A stretch of DNA of 64,000 nucleotides from Hypomyces perniciosus (lineage: Eukaryota > Ascomycota > Sordariomycetes > Hypocreales > Hypocreaceae), in NCBI GenBank assembly GCA_008477525.1, contig SPDT01000006.1, positions 2,135,501 through 2,199,500 of the forward strand, written 5' to 3'. Below the pieces are notes generated by a model. That model had not been told where the DNA came from, searched no databases, and worked only from the letters and a program-made list of their open reading frames with translations. Of this stretch, positions 55,551 to 64,000 are shown in pieces. The translations under genes and the position numbers were made by a program. Every line of letters begins with the position of its first letter. Within the stretch, counting starts at the first letter, position 1.

Positions 55551-56092
55551 GGTGGATAGGTGAGGGATAAGTCGTTCTTTGCGCGCGCTTCGTATAATCG
55601 GAATCGTAGTGGTGCTTGTTCGCAAGAACTTGGAAACAAAACACACTGTTGCGACGTGGGGGAAAGTTGTCAAGATTTCAAGCTTCTCCCCGATGCTTGT
55701 AGTTGATGTGGGGAGTGGGGGAGTTGAGTTGTGCGAGTCTCGCCTAATAAGTGCACGTACTTGAATCAGTTAGGTTGCCGGGTGCTAATTCATCATGGCT
55801 ACTAACGCGAACAGGTAGCGCAACATTCAGCACGATAATATTGAATGCGACGTCTTGGCGATGCAACTGGCCAGGCGATTCCGCAGCCGGTTTTTATTCT
55901 TATTTGCCTTCTTTCGCGTTGTCAGGGGCCTCATCTTCCCTCTGTGGCTATAATTGTCCAATTTTGCATAGTGACACCTTTTTCCTAGGACGCATTGTTG
56001 GCGATTCTGTGCTACTATGCACTACGCTTACAACAACGAATCCTAGATATCAACCATAGCGTTCACTCAGGCACGCGTTCTATTAGCTCGCC
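55551..56092. other. Divergent intergenic region, no gene seen
   Basis: 542 bp between the SHR3 and WSC protein starts; no coding frame supported. Confidence 0.5.
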
Positions 56093-56633
56093 ATGATCCC
56101 TCTAATACGTCTCCTCTGGCCATTGGCCTTACTAATCTCTCTCGCCTACGCCTCCAACACGGTATCAATCTACAACGACTCCAAGAAATACCGCTACTAC
56201 GGGTGCTACAATGAAACGACACAGGTCGCCGGCTCCGCCGAGACGCGCGCCCTAGACCGCGGCATCAACCAGAGCAAACCAGGCGTCATGACGGTGCCCA
56301 TCTGCCTCGCCTTTTGTGGAAACGGAGATACCGAATACCGCTACGCCGGGCTAGAATGGTCGCGGTAAGTCTCATTTTACAGGCCGTTAGATGAGAGAAG
56401 TCTAAAGTGCTGACGGTGGAGACGATAGGGAATGTTGGTGCTCACAGACGTTGGCTGGCATCGCAACGAAACTCGATGACAGTGCTTGTAATTTCCCTTG
56501 TGAAGGGGATAACAGTACGGCTTGTGGTGGCTCTTTGAAGTTGAGTGTCTATCGCGTCTCTGCTGCGGGCGCACTCTCGGTGTCAAAACTTTTGATCGCT
56601 TCTAGCGCTGTCCTGGCGCTTTTACTCTCCTAA
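56093..56633 (+). CDS. Small secreted WSC-domain protein with probable GPI anchor
   Basis: Exons 56093-56364 and 56429-56633 give 158 residues. A signal peptide (IPLIRLLWPLALLISLAYA, about 1-21) is followed by one WSC domain: YRYYGCYNET, MTVPICLAFCG, YRYAGLEWSR/ECWCSQTLAG, the CNFPCEGDNSTACGG segment and LSVYRV. Eight conserved-type cysteines are visible. After a short Ala/Ser-rich linker, the C-terminus is a hydrophobic tail ending LLIASSAVLALLLS with no cytosolic extension, which fits a GPI-attachment signal. Cell-wall stress sensors have a long Ser/Thr stalk and a cytosolic tail; both are missing, so this is more likely a wall or surface carbohydrate-binding protein. The function is not known. 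Confidence 0.88.
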
Positions 56634-57131
56634 TTACATAGTCAATTAGTACTCGAATTTATGATTTATATATCAACTCATGGGCCCTGGGATATAGTAA
56701 TTGTATAGTGGGTTCGTTGGGACAGACTGATCTGGCATACCCTCTATCTGTGGTATTGTTAGGTGCGTTTTTTATGATGAGTTACTGCCTGAGATCGATG
56801 ATGATGGATATTATAATGCAGTTGACTTGCATCATCGAAGGCAGTTGTATATCTTTACCTAATCGATACAGAGGCTATTGAGGAGAAGATGGCAAAGCTT
56901 TTATGGCTCGATTCTCATGGAAAAATTGATGGTGAACAATTGCCAATTATACCACCGAAGCTTTGCAAGCGGTTCGCCAAAGTCGCGGCCGAATTGCCAA
57001 TAGTCGAGACCAGGATCCTTACAGTAGGACTCTATACTATCTTCAATAAAATAATTCCCATTCTAGATCAATCAATCGACTTGTAATGAATCTCCCACCC
57101 AAAAAATCATCATGACGCATGTATTATGCCT
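56634..57131. other. Convergent intergenic region, no gene seen
   Basis: AT-rich 3' flanks. A 65-codon frame at 56889-57086 has no family features and lies in the 3' region of two real genes; I do not count it as a gene. Confidence 0.5.
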
Positions 57132-58081
57132 CTACCTCCACCCCCCTTTCCGTTTCTCGCCCCTGCTGGCTAATCCTCCTGTACCAACAGAACTCCCACC
57201 TGATGCAGTCACAGACGGCACAAAGTCGATAGCACTCCGGCTACCACTGGCCTTATCGGCCTCCTTCTCTTTCGAAACCTTCTCCCTGGTCTTTTTCAGG
57301 CGATCCCTGAACGCCCAGTCTGGAAACGCCTTGGGGTCCCACAGGTCCGTCGGCAGCGTCGTCTCATACTGGCCCGCCTCGTCGATCTCCACAAAGGCCA
57401 GGAGTTTATCCATCAGCGCGGGGTTCCTGAGAGTCGTAGACTTCTCGAGCTTGGAGTTGAAGTGCGTGCCTTTCTTCTTGAGCTGGAGAAACTGCTCGAA
57501 CTTCTTGTTGGCGTCTGGGGGAGGGGAGCCTGGGGGAGAGGGTGGAATGTCTAGGTTGGGCACGGACGGGAGGGTGAGATGATGGATGAGGGCGCGGTTG
57601 GCGGAGTATGGGGATTGGGGTGCTTCGGTTGGATCTTCTTCTTCGTAGGTGGTGGTGATGATGGAGGTATCGGCTGGTGGGAGAGATGGCCCTATGGGTG
57701 CAGCGCTTTGAGGCGTAGGGCCGATGAGTGCTGGAGGTTCTTCATGTTTTGAATCATGTTGTTGTTGAGTTGGTGCAGATTCTTTCAATGGCGCTGTATT
57801 CGATTAGCATTTATTTCCTCGCTTTTTGAAGAACAATTGTGAGATTTTATCGAGGTAAGGTGTGAAAGCTGGGCCACTCACCAGGCTGATGCTCATCCTT
57901 CTTTTCAGCCTCATCTTGAGCTGCTGCCTGTGCAGCTACCTAGTGATCGGCATGTTAGTGATGGCTATAACGCAAAAAGACCGTCATATTTATATACCTT
58001 TTGGACCTCTTTCTTTTCAGACTGGGGCCTCTCGTCCTCTCCCTCGTCATCACTACTCGCATATCCCACAAGCCCAGCCAT
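57132..58081 (-). CDS. HCNGP/SAP30-binding-protein-like nuclear protein
   Basis: Exons 58081-57998, 57939-57882 and 57793-57132 give 267 residues. The N-terminus MAGLVGYASSDDEGEDE is typical of the family. The first two exons then give a Glu/Gln/Ala-rich helix (VAAQAAAQDEAEKKDEHQP). The conserved HCNGP region is in exon 3: PDANKKFEQFLQLKKKGTHF, NSKLEKSTTLRNPALMDKLL, GQYETTLPTDLWDP and FPDWAFRDRLKKTRE. A basic tail follows (GEKRKGGWR). The human relative SAP30BP acts in transcriptional regulation and in splicing of short introns; which role applies here is inferred. It sits head to head with PRP5, sharing a 462 bp upstream region. Confidence 0.88.
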
Positions 58082-58543
58082 TGTCTATGACCTGCGCACA
58101 CGACACAAAGACTTGAAAGTCGATGTCAGTGATGAACGCGACGAGCCGCTGTGACCTGATAAGGACTAGCGCAGTACGCCAAATCGCGATCTTTCCACTC
58201 TTGTTCCGGTAAAACTTCGGCTAGTCTTGAGTGCCGACCTTCAGGTTTGCCTTCTTGAGACGATCATGGTGATTACACGCCCCTCTTCATCAACTGTCAA
58301 CACCTGCACGTCACATCAAATTCTCCAATTCCTCTGCTGGTTTTGAGGACTGGCTTTATATGAGGGCCAGAGCACCGGATTAATTGATCTAATCCTAGGC
58401 CGCGTGCGACCGACCCGACCCCACACCTGGATCTTGCTTCGGGCCGCCCGCTTCCATAGCCAAAGCCTTTTGCATTACCTCGCGGGGAAAAAAGTAGTTC
58501 TCACCACAACGTAGTGTCTTGCTGAGCCTGCGAGACCACAACA
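58082..58543. other. Divergent promoter region HCNGP-like / PRP5
   Basis: 462 bp between the two starts; no coding potential seen and no unusual repeats. Confidence 0.5.
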
Positions 58544-61500
58544 ATGGCTCGGCCAAGAGACACGCGCTCACCAAGTCCTGCAGGCAGCCATTACAGCTCG
58601 CGCCGCCACCGCAAAGATGACGACCGGCGTGACAACAGAGACCGTCGAGATGACGGGAGGGACACTCGTCGACGCTCGAGGTCACGAAGTCCTGATGTGA
58701 GAAACCACCATCGCCATACCATCACCACTAGGGGGCTCTATTCTGACCATAGTATTAATATGCAGTACCGATATCGCGATCGGGATCGAGATAGAGATCG
58801 TGGCGGCCGGGACCGCGACCGCGATGCCTTCCGCCGCAGAGACCGCTCTTTAGATCGGCGAAACGATGACTATTACCGCGGGGGCGCGCGCGATCCCCGC
58901 GATAGACGCAGATCGCGAGATAGATTTGGAGGTAGGCCTCGATCGCCTGACCGTATGCGGAACCGCAGTCGAGAGGACTTCAGAAGGCAAGAGGACTCGA
59001 GGAACAGAGGGCACCGTGAGGGCACGGCTGACTCTCATCCTCGTAACAACCGTGATGATAGCAGAAGCCAGAAGACACCACTTGGTGACAGCGGTAAGGC
59101 TGGGTCAGATGAGGTGTGTACTCCTTCTGACAAGCTTGCGATGAAGGGTACTAATGGTATGCCACAGGCGCAAAAGGCAAAGTCGAACGCCGCTCAGTCC
59201 GAAGCTGACAAGAAGGCGGAGCGTCTTGCAAAACTCGAAGCTTGGAAGAAGAAAAAGGAGATGGAAAGTCAAAAGCAGAAAGAGGTGAACGCCAGCCAAA
59301 CGAGGAATCTGTTAGCTGAGATGGACAAGAAGGCCAGAGGGGGCTCTACGGCAGCCTCTTCACCTGTCATATCTTCTGCAGCCTCGCCCACCCCTAATGA
59401 CTCAGGGAGCGCATCTCCTGCCAAGCCATATGCCGGCAAATTCGATCCAAAGACAATTGCTAAAAAATCCACTCTGCGATCGCATGACACGACAAAGGGC
59501 GTATTGGGATCATTAGATGTTCAGCCGGGAAGCATGCCAGCACCTGTGAAACACGCTTCCATTGGTAAGCCTCGCCATAGCATTGGGGAGTTTCGCATTG
59601 CTAACACACATCCTGAAGCATCGGCACTGCCTACGAACCGCACAAAGACGAGTAGCTTTGGCTTTGGCAAGACTAATTCCGAGGGCGAGAAAGTGCCTAA
59701 CAAGCGCAAGCTTGACCTCGATGAGGAAGTTATTACAAAGCGAAAACTCACCAAGCTACCTAGTTTGCCCGTGGAGGCTGATGACACTCCATACGCTGAC
59801 ATTGATGAGGGCGGCGAGTCAGATGGTGATATTTTCGCAGAGAATGAGGAAGAGGCCGCCGCTGCTGCTCGCGCAGCTCATGAAAGGCGCCTTCAGGCGG
59901 AGAATCAACAGGAACAAGTTGCAGATGAGGTAGAGGAGACAGAGTCCAAAGTGTCTGGGGCCCAATCCGTGCCTCAGACAAATGGCGAGCATACCATTAA
60001 CGGAGAGACTGACAATGTGGAGCCTGCGGAAGAAATGGACGTGGATGAGGACGACGAAGGAGTTGATCCTCTAGATGCCTTTATGGATGGTCTCAAGAAA
60101 ACTGAGATGACAAGGAACCCTAGCAAAAAGGCAGCCACGGTCAAGAAGCAGGAGCCCGAAGCCTATTTCTCCGAGGATGACTTTGCATTCAATGGCCAGG
60201 ATAACGCAGGTGCGGATCCTCTGCTGGCCATAGCGAACAAACGCAAGAAGAAAGATATACCATCTGTTGACTACACGAAGATCGACCTGCAGCCTATACG
60301 AAAGAATTTCTGGGTTGAGCCGGCAGAGCTGAGCTCACTTTCAGAAGCCGACGTTGTAGATTTACGTTTGGAGTTGGATGGCATCAAAGTCAGCGGTAAA
60401 GATGTGCCCAAACCCGTTCAGAAGTGGGCCCAGTGCGGACTTACTCGTCAAACCCTGGATGTTATTGACTCCCTGGGCTTCGAGAAGCCGACGCCAATTC
60501 AAATGCAAGCACTTCCTACCTTGATGTCTGGGCGTGATGTCGTGGGTGTCGCAAAGACTGGTTCGGGAAAAACGATGGCCTTCCTACTTCCCATGTTTCG
60601 ACATATCAAGGACCAGGAGCCTCTCAGGGACACAGACGGCCCTATCGGACTGATCATGACGCCTACTCGTGAACTGGCCACGCAAATCCACAGAGACTGC
60701 AAGCCCTTTTTGAAGAAGATGAACTTGCGTGCTGTTTGTGCGTATGGTGGAGCTCCTATCAGAGATCAGATTGCGGAATTGAAGCGCGGCGCCGAAATCG
60801 TTGTCTGCACACCTGGCCGGATGATCGACTTGTTAGCCGCAAACCAGGGCCGAGTCACAAATCTCAGGAGAGTGACGTACGTTGTGCTTGACGAAGCTGA
60901 TCGAATGTTTGACATGGGCTTTGAGCCTCAGGTTATGAAGATTTTCGCCAACATGAGACCTGACAAACAAACAATTTTGTTCTCAGCTACCATGCCTCGA
61001 CTGATCGACTCGTTGACGAAGAAGGTACTCAAGAGCCCTGTTGAAATCACCGTCGGTGGTCGCAGTGTGGTTGCCAAGGAGATTGAGCAGATTGTGGAGG
61101 TTCGGGAGGAGGGCACTAAGTTCTTACGTGTCCTGGAACTCCTAGGTGAGTTGTACGACAAGGATGAAGATGCACGCTCGTTGCTCTTTGTCGAACGCCA
61201 GGAAAAGGCGGATGACTTGCTCAAGGAACTAATGCAGAAGGGCTATCCATGCATGTCCATTCATGGAGGTAAAGATCAAGTTGATCGCGATTCTACCATA
61301 TCGGATTTCAAGAAGGGGGTGGTGCCAATTCTGATTGCAACGTCCGTTGCTGCTCGTGGCCTCGACGTTAAACAGCTCAAGCTTGTTATCAATTATGATG
61401 CGCCCAACCATCTAGAAGACTACGTCCACCGAGCTGGTCGAACCGGCCGTGCGGGAAATACTGGAACAGCAGTCACGTTCGTTACTCCTGAGCAGGAGAA

Positions 61501-62308
61501 CTGCGCACCAGGCATTGCCAAGGCTCTGGAACAGAGTGGACAGCCTGTTCCGGAACGTCTCGACGAGATGAGAAAGGCTCATCGGGAGAAGGTCAAGTCT
61601 GGAAAGGCAAAGGATACATCTGGATTCGGTGGTAAAGGTCTTGATCGTCTGGACCAGGAACGTGAAGCGGCCCGTCTCAGAGAGCGCAAGACGCACAAAG
61701 CAGAGGGCGAGGAGGAAGACTTCAAGGAGGACAAGAAAGAAGAAGACGATAAGAAGGTTGAAAAGACGCTCAATGCCATCAAGGCAGCTACATCTACCAT
61801 CCAATCCCGCGAAACAGCCAAAGCTGATGGAGCCGACACCAAAGCTCCGCCACCTGCCATTAGTTCAAACAACGAGAAAGCCAAGGATCCTCTTGATAAA
61901 GTTAGTTCCGCTGTCAGCGCCATCAACAGTCGTCTCGGCAAGGCAGGCCAGCTTCGCTCAGGCCAGCCCATCGACAACAAGGGCCCTGACGCTGGTGCAT
62001 TCCACGCCACGCTTGAGATCAATGACTTCCCGCAAAAGGCCAGATGGGCCGTCACGAATCGTACCAACGTTGCTAAGATCTTGGAAGCGACCGGTACTTC
62101 CATCACGACCAAGGGCAGCTTTTATCCTCCTGGCAAGGAGGTGCCGGCAGGTGCCGAGCCAAAGCTTTACATCCTCATTGAGGGTGATACGGAACTAGTG
62201 GTATCGGCTGCTCTGAACGAGATGACGAGATTGTTGAGAGAGGGCACAATTGCAGCGGCAGATGCTGACAGCAGAGCCCCGGCGAGTGGAAGATATACTG
62301 TTACCTAA
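58544..62308 (+). CDS. PRP5: DEAD-box ATP-dependent RNA helicase PRP5
   Basis: Helicase that remodels U2 snRNP for branch-site recognition in pre-spliceosome assembly. The likely exons 58544-58696 and 58766-62308 give 1231 residues. The N-terminus is rich in Arg/Asp/Ser dipeptides (RDRDRDRDR), followed by a Lys-rich helix ([19 protein letters not shown]) and the conserved acidic [10 protein letters not shown]. The core includes [20 protein letters not shown], motif I AKTGSGKT, Ia [41 protein letters not shown] and [14 protein letters not shown]-terminal KH-like region follows ([30 protein letters not shown]). The 69 bp segment at 58697-58765 has a GTGAGA donor and TGCAG acceptor. It is stop-free and interrupts the RS/RD-rich run, so I call it an intron. 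Confidence 0.92.
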   Translation: MARPRDTRSPSPAGSHYSSRRHRKDDDRRDNRDRRDDGRDTRRRSRSRSPDVRNHHRHTITTRGLYSDHSINMQYRYRDRDRDRDRGGRDRDRDAFRRRDRSLDRRNDDYYRGGARDPRDRRRSRDRFGGRPRSPDRMRNRSREDFRRQEDSRNRGHREGTADSHPRNNRDDSRSQKTPLGDSGKAGSDEVCTPSDKLAMKGTNGMPQAQKAKSNAAQSEADKKAERLAKLEAWKKKKEMESQKQKEVNASQTRNLLAEMDKKARGGSTAASSPVISSAASPTPNDSGSASPAKPYAGKFDPKTIAKKSTLRSHDTTKGVLGSLDVQPGSMPAPVKHASIGKPRHSIGEFRIANTHPEASALPTNRTKTSSFGFGKTNSEGEKVPNKRKLDLDEEVITKRKLTKLPSLPVEADDTPYADIDEGGESDGDIFAENEEEAAAAARAAHERRLQAENQQEQVADEVEETESKVSGAQSVPQTNGEHTINGETDNVEPAEEMDVDEDDEGVDPLDAFMDGLKKTEMTRNPSKKAATVKKQEPEAYFSEDDFAFNGQDNAGADPLLAIANKRKKKDIPSVDYTKIDLQPIRKNFWVEPAELSSLSEADVVDLRLELDGIKVSGKDVPKPVQKWAQCGLTRQTLDVIDSLGFEKPTPIQMQALPTLMSGRDVVGVAKTGSGKTMAFLLPMFRHIKDQEPLRDTDGPIGLIMTPTRELATQIHRDCKPFLKKMNLRAVCAYGGAPIRDQIAELKRGAEIVVCTPGRMIDLLAANQGRVTNLRRVTYVVLDEADRMFDMGFEPQVMKIFANMRPDKQTILFSATMPRLIDSLTKKVLKSPVEITVGGRSVVAKEIEQIVEVREEGTKFLRVLELLGELYDKDEDARSLLFVERQEKADDLLKELMQKGYPCMSIHGGKDQVDRDSTISDFKKGVVPILIATSVAARGLDVKQLKLVINYDAPNHLEDYVHRAGRTGRAGNTGTAVTFVTPEQENCAPGIAKALEQSGQPVPERLDEMRKAHREKVKSGKAKDTSGFGGKGLDRLDQEREAARLRERKTHKAEGEEEDFKEDKKEEDDKKVEKTLNAIKAATSTIQSRETAKADGADTKAPPPAISSNNEKAKDPLDKVSSAVSAINSRLGKAGQLRSGQPIDNKGPDAGAFHATLEINDFPQKARWAVTNRTNVAKILEATGTSITTKGSFYPPGKEVPAGAEPKLYILIEGDTELVVSAALNEMTRLLREGTIAAADADSRAPASGRYTVT

Positions 62309-62877
62309 ATATCGGTGCGAATACTTGCTCACTCCATTTTGGGGGGAACTGGATTTTTTTTGTTTTTGCAACTCTACTATTGTTTCAAGTTGTTCTTTTT
62401 GTGTAAGGAATGAGGGAATCATGCAGTTCGGCGCTTGGTAGGATGAGGCAAAGGGTGACAAATGGATGCTGTGTTTGTTGCCAACCAAAAGAGGTCAGAG
62501 CTATGGTATTGGTTTCAGGGATAGCTGTCAATGTTACATTCAGTTGTAATACATATGTGTTCGTAATATAATGTGTGTAAGGCATAGTGATGCATAGCAT
62601 CTACCTATCTACTGCCATGTCCAAAAAAGGCAATAACGAATATCCAAAGCCCGAAAAGTAAAACTCCAAACGAGAGAAAAGAACGACGCCAATATGCCAA
62701 TACGGGGGTAATAGCACATTCTTGCTCTTTCTAGGTATCATCTCTACGAAGCACCAACTCATGCGAAGGTATCAATGCCCCAAACCCTTTGTACGGAACA
62801 CCCACCCTCGTAACATGTTTTTTTTTTCTCTTTTCTTTTTCTCTCCCGTGGTTGCAGTCGTCAGGAGGTAAGGTTTC
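62309..62877. other. Convergent intergenic region, no gene seen
   Basis: 3' flanks of PRP5 and the small myristoylated protein. A T tract is at 62817-62827. A 97-codon frame on the minus strand (62195-62488) overlaps the PRP5 end and is a shadow. Confidence 0.5.
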
Positions 62878-63338
62878 TTAGTCCCAGTTACGTGCTTTAG
62901 CGGCCTCGTCGGCATCGCGGGCGCGAACTTCTTGGTTGCTGGCCTCGGCTAGGGTGTTGCTTCTTGTTTGTTTCTTCTGGGCGGAGAGTTGGGCTTGTAA
63001 TTTGCCGCCTTTACCTGCAGCTTTTGCGCGTGACTGAATGAGGGTTAGCGACGGTTACGGAATCCAATGATGTTCTTGGGTATAGTATAGGTATATGTAT
63101 GCGGGCTTATGGGTGCATGGAGAAAGGAGCCCACCTCAGCTGCTTCGGCCGCCTTCCTCCTCGCATCTTCTGGGTTGCCTGAATCACCAGTGGCAGCGCC
63201 ATCTCCTAGAGTGCGCCCTGGGCCTCCGATCTTCTTGGGGAGAGGCGCGGTTTTGGGTCCTGGGGGTGGCGCGGAGCCGAGGACGCGGCCGGGTTGGGAG
63301 AAGCTATCCGGCTCTGTCTTTCCGCAGATGTTACCCAT
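62878..63338 (-). CDS. Small protein with N-myristoylation signal (MGNICGK)
   Basis: Exons 63338-63135 and 63033-62878, joined in phase 0 across a 101 bp intron (GTGGGC donor), give 119 residues. The N-terminus MGNICGKTEPDSFSQPGR has Gly-2 and Cys-5, a good N-myristoylation and palmitoylation pattern. It is followed by a Pro/Gly-rich segment (GSAPPPGPKTAPLPKKIGGPGRTLG). The second half is a charged helix (RRKAAEAAES, RAKAAGKGGKLQAQLSAQKKQ, NTLAEASNQEVRARDADEAAKA), ending RNWD. I recall no named domain. The composition and the spliced helix continuity suggest a real, membrane-tethered small fungal protein; its function is unknown. Confidence 0.75.
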
Positions 63339-63892
63339 TGTAGAGGTTCGGGAGGTCGGAGAGGCCTGGGTCTAGTTGGGCGAGTGTCGCTAGGTTGTTG
63401 TCTCAGGAGTGAGCTTCAAGGGCAGATGGGTGTGCGCATGCAGTGCAATACGGTCGTGGGAAAGGCTCGTTCACGCAGTCGCAGGGTGTATCCCAGGGGA
63501 TCGATTGGTTGAGCTGTAGTTATATGCGTAGCTCTGTGCTTTTACCTAATCATAATCACATAGGTCGCAGCAAAGGAAATCGAGGCGCGGTTTTTGTTGC
63601 GATGCGCAAACCAAACAGCAGATGTGAGGTTTCATAGCACTCATTTTTGGCTGGAGGAAACGTCACCGCCCAGATCGGCGCAGGGTCCGGGGGCGGGGTA
63701 CCGGCTAAGCCTCATTTTTGTTAGTACTACTAGTTCAGGGACGCAGTTTCAGTGCTGTGAATGTTGCTCGAGGCTACCCTGAAGCGTTGGCACTGCACAA
63801 AAAACGGCGATATTCAACATCACGAACGTCACGTGTGGATTTTAGGAATTATGTCGATGATTGAGCGAAAAGAAAAGAAGAACAATTGAAAA
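63339..63892. other. Intergenic, no gene seen
   Basis: 554 bp upstream of the myristoylated protein gene and of the possible edge gene; no coding support. Confidence 0.45.
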
Positions 63893-64000
63893 ATGGATAT
63901 GCACGTTGATGAGGTATATTTGCCGGAAGAGGAAACAAACTTGATGTGGAGACCGGCAAGACCCAGAACCATAAAATGTGTAAGTTGCCCACGAGTAAAG
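63893..64000 (+). CDS. Possible 5' end of an unidentified gene cut by the window edge
   Basis: An ATG at 63893 opens 36 codons that run off the window (beginning MDMHVDEVYLPEEE). A GTAAGT-like donor at 63980 could end a first exon after RPARPRTIKC. The composition resembles an N-terminus, but there is no family evidence and chance is possible. Confidence 0.25.
   Translation, partial: MDMHVDEVYLPEEETNLMWRPARPRTIKCVSCPRVK

Noticed and set aside
56889..57086. 65-codon open frame in the WSC/HCNGP spacer
   Set aside because: It sits in convergent 3' flanks, with no family features and no supporting splice structure.
1..64000. Transposons, CRISPR arrays or prophage-like elements
   Set aside because: No transposase, integrase, LTR or retroelement other than telomerase was seen, and no regularly spaced repeats beyond the short 11-bp array and microsatellites.

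Overview
The window is nuclear DNA of a filamentous ascomycete (Pezizomycotina), most likely a sordariomycete and plausibly a member of Hypocreales. The evidence is the gene content (palF/RIM8, an AflR-type zinc-cluster regulator, KP4-like small secreted proteins, a sucrose-type MFS carrier, SHR3, REV1, PRP5, telomerase reverse transcriptase) and the gene structure: many 49-120 bp introns with GTRNGT donors, short intergenic spaces and both strands used at random. The class-level placement is inference. There are no operons, no CRISPR and no recognisable transposon.

Layout. At 1-1586 (-) lies most of a sucrose/H+ symporter-like carrier, cut by the window edge. At 2529-8357 (-) is a very large Rho-family exchange factor with DH, BAR and SH3 domains. 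A 1.9 kb gene-free stretch leads to an intact ten-exon telomerase reverse transcriptase (10280-14183, +), which converges on a wax-synthase-like O-acyltransferase (14409-16172, -). From 16.8 to 20.7 kb is an accessory island of three KP4-like killer-toxin paralogues. It is followed by a tRNA-Gly-like gene and a repeat-rich region leading to an AflR-like Zn2Cys6 regulator (22719-24254, +).

The right two thirds is mostly housekeeping. In order it holds an unknown acidic protein, the mitochondrial thiamine pyrophosphate carrier, a nucleoside hydrolase, the RED/IK splicing factor, REV1, a DUF3712 membrane protein, then 3.5 kb without a gene. After that come a cytochrome b2-like lactate dehydrogenase with a compensated frameshift, JAC1, palF/RIM8, CDC6, TspO, an ARG-13-like ornithine carrier, SHR3, a one-domain WSC/GPI protein, an HCNGP/SAP30BP-like protein, the PRP5 helicase and a small protein with an N-myristoylation signal.

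Themes. Several genes serve genome maintenance (TERT, REV1, CDC6) or splicing (RED, HCNGP-like, PRP5), but they are scattered and need not be co-regulated. The most unusual features are: the KP4 cluster, with a shared intron position and a GC-AG intron in one copy; a dispersed short inverted repeat (GTAC-GRA-GTAC) that I saw only outside coding exons; the compensated double frameshift over the active-site tyrosine region of the lactate dehydrogenase; and three stop-free, multiple-of-three introns, one of which splits the DNA-binding zinc cluster.
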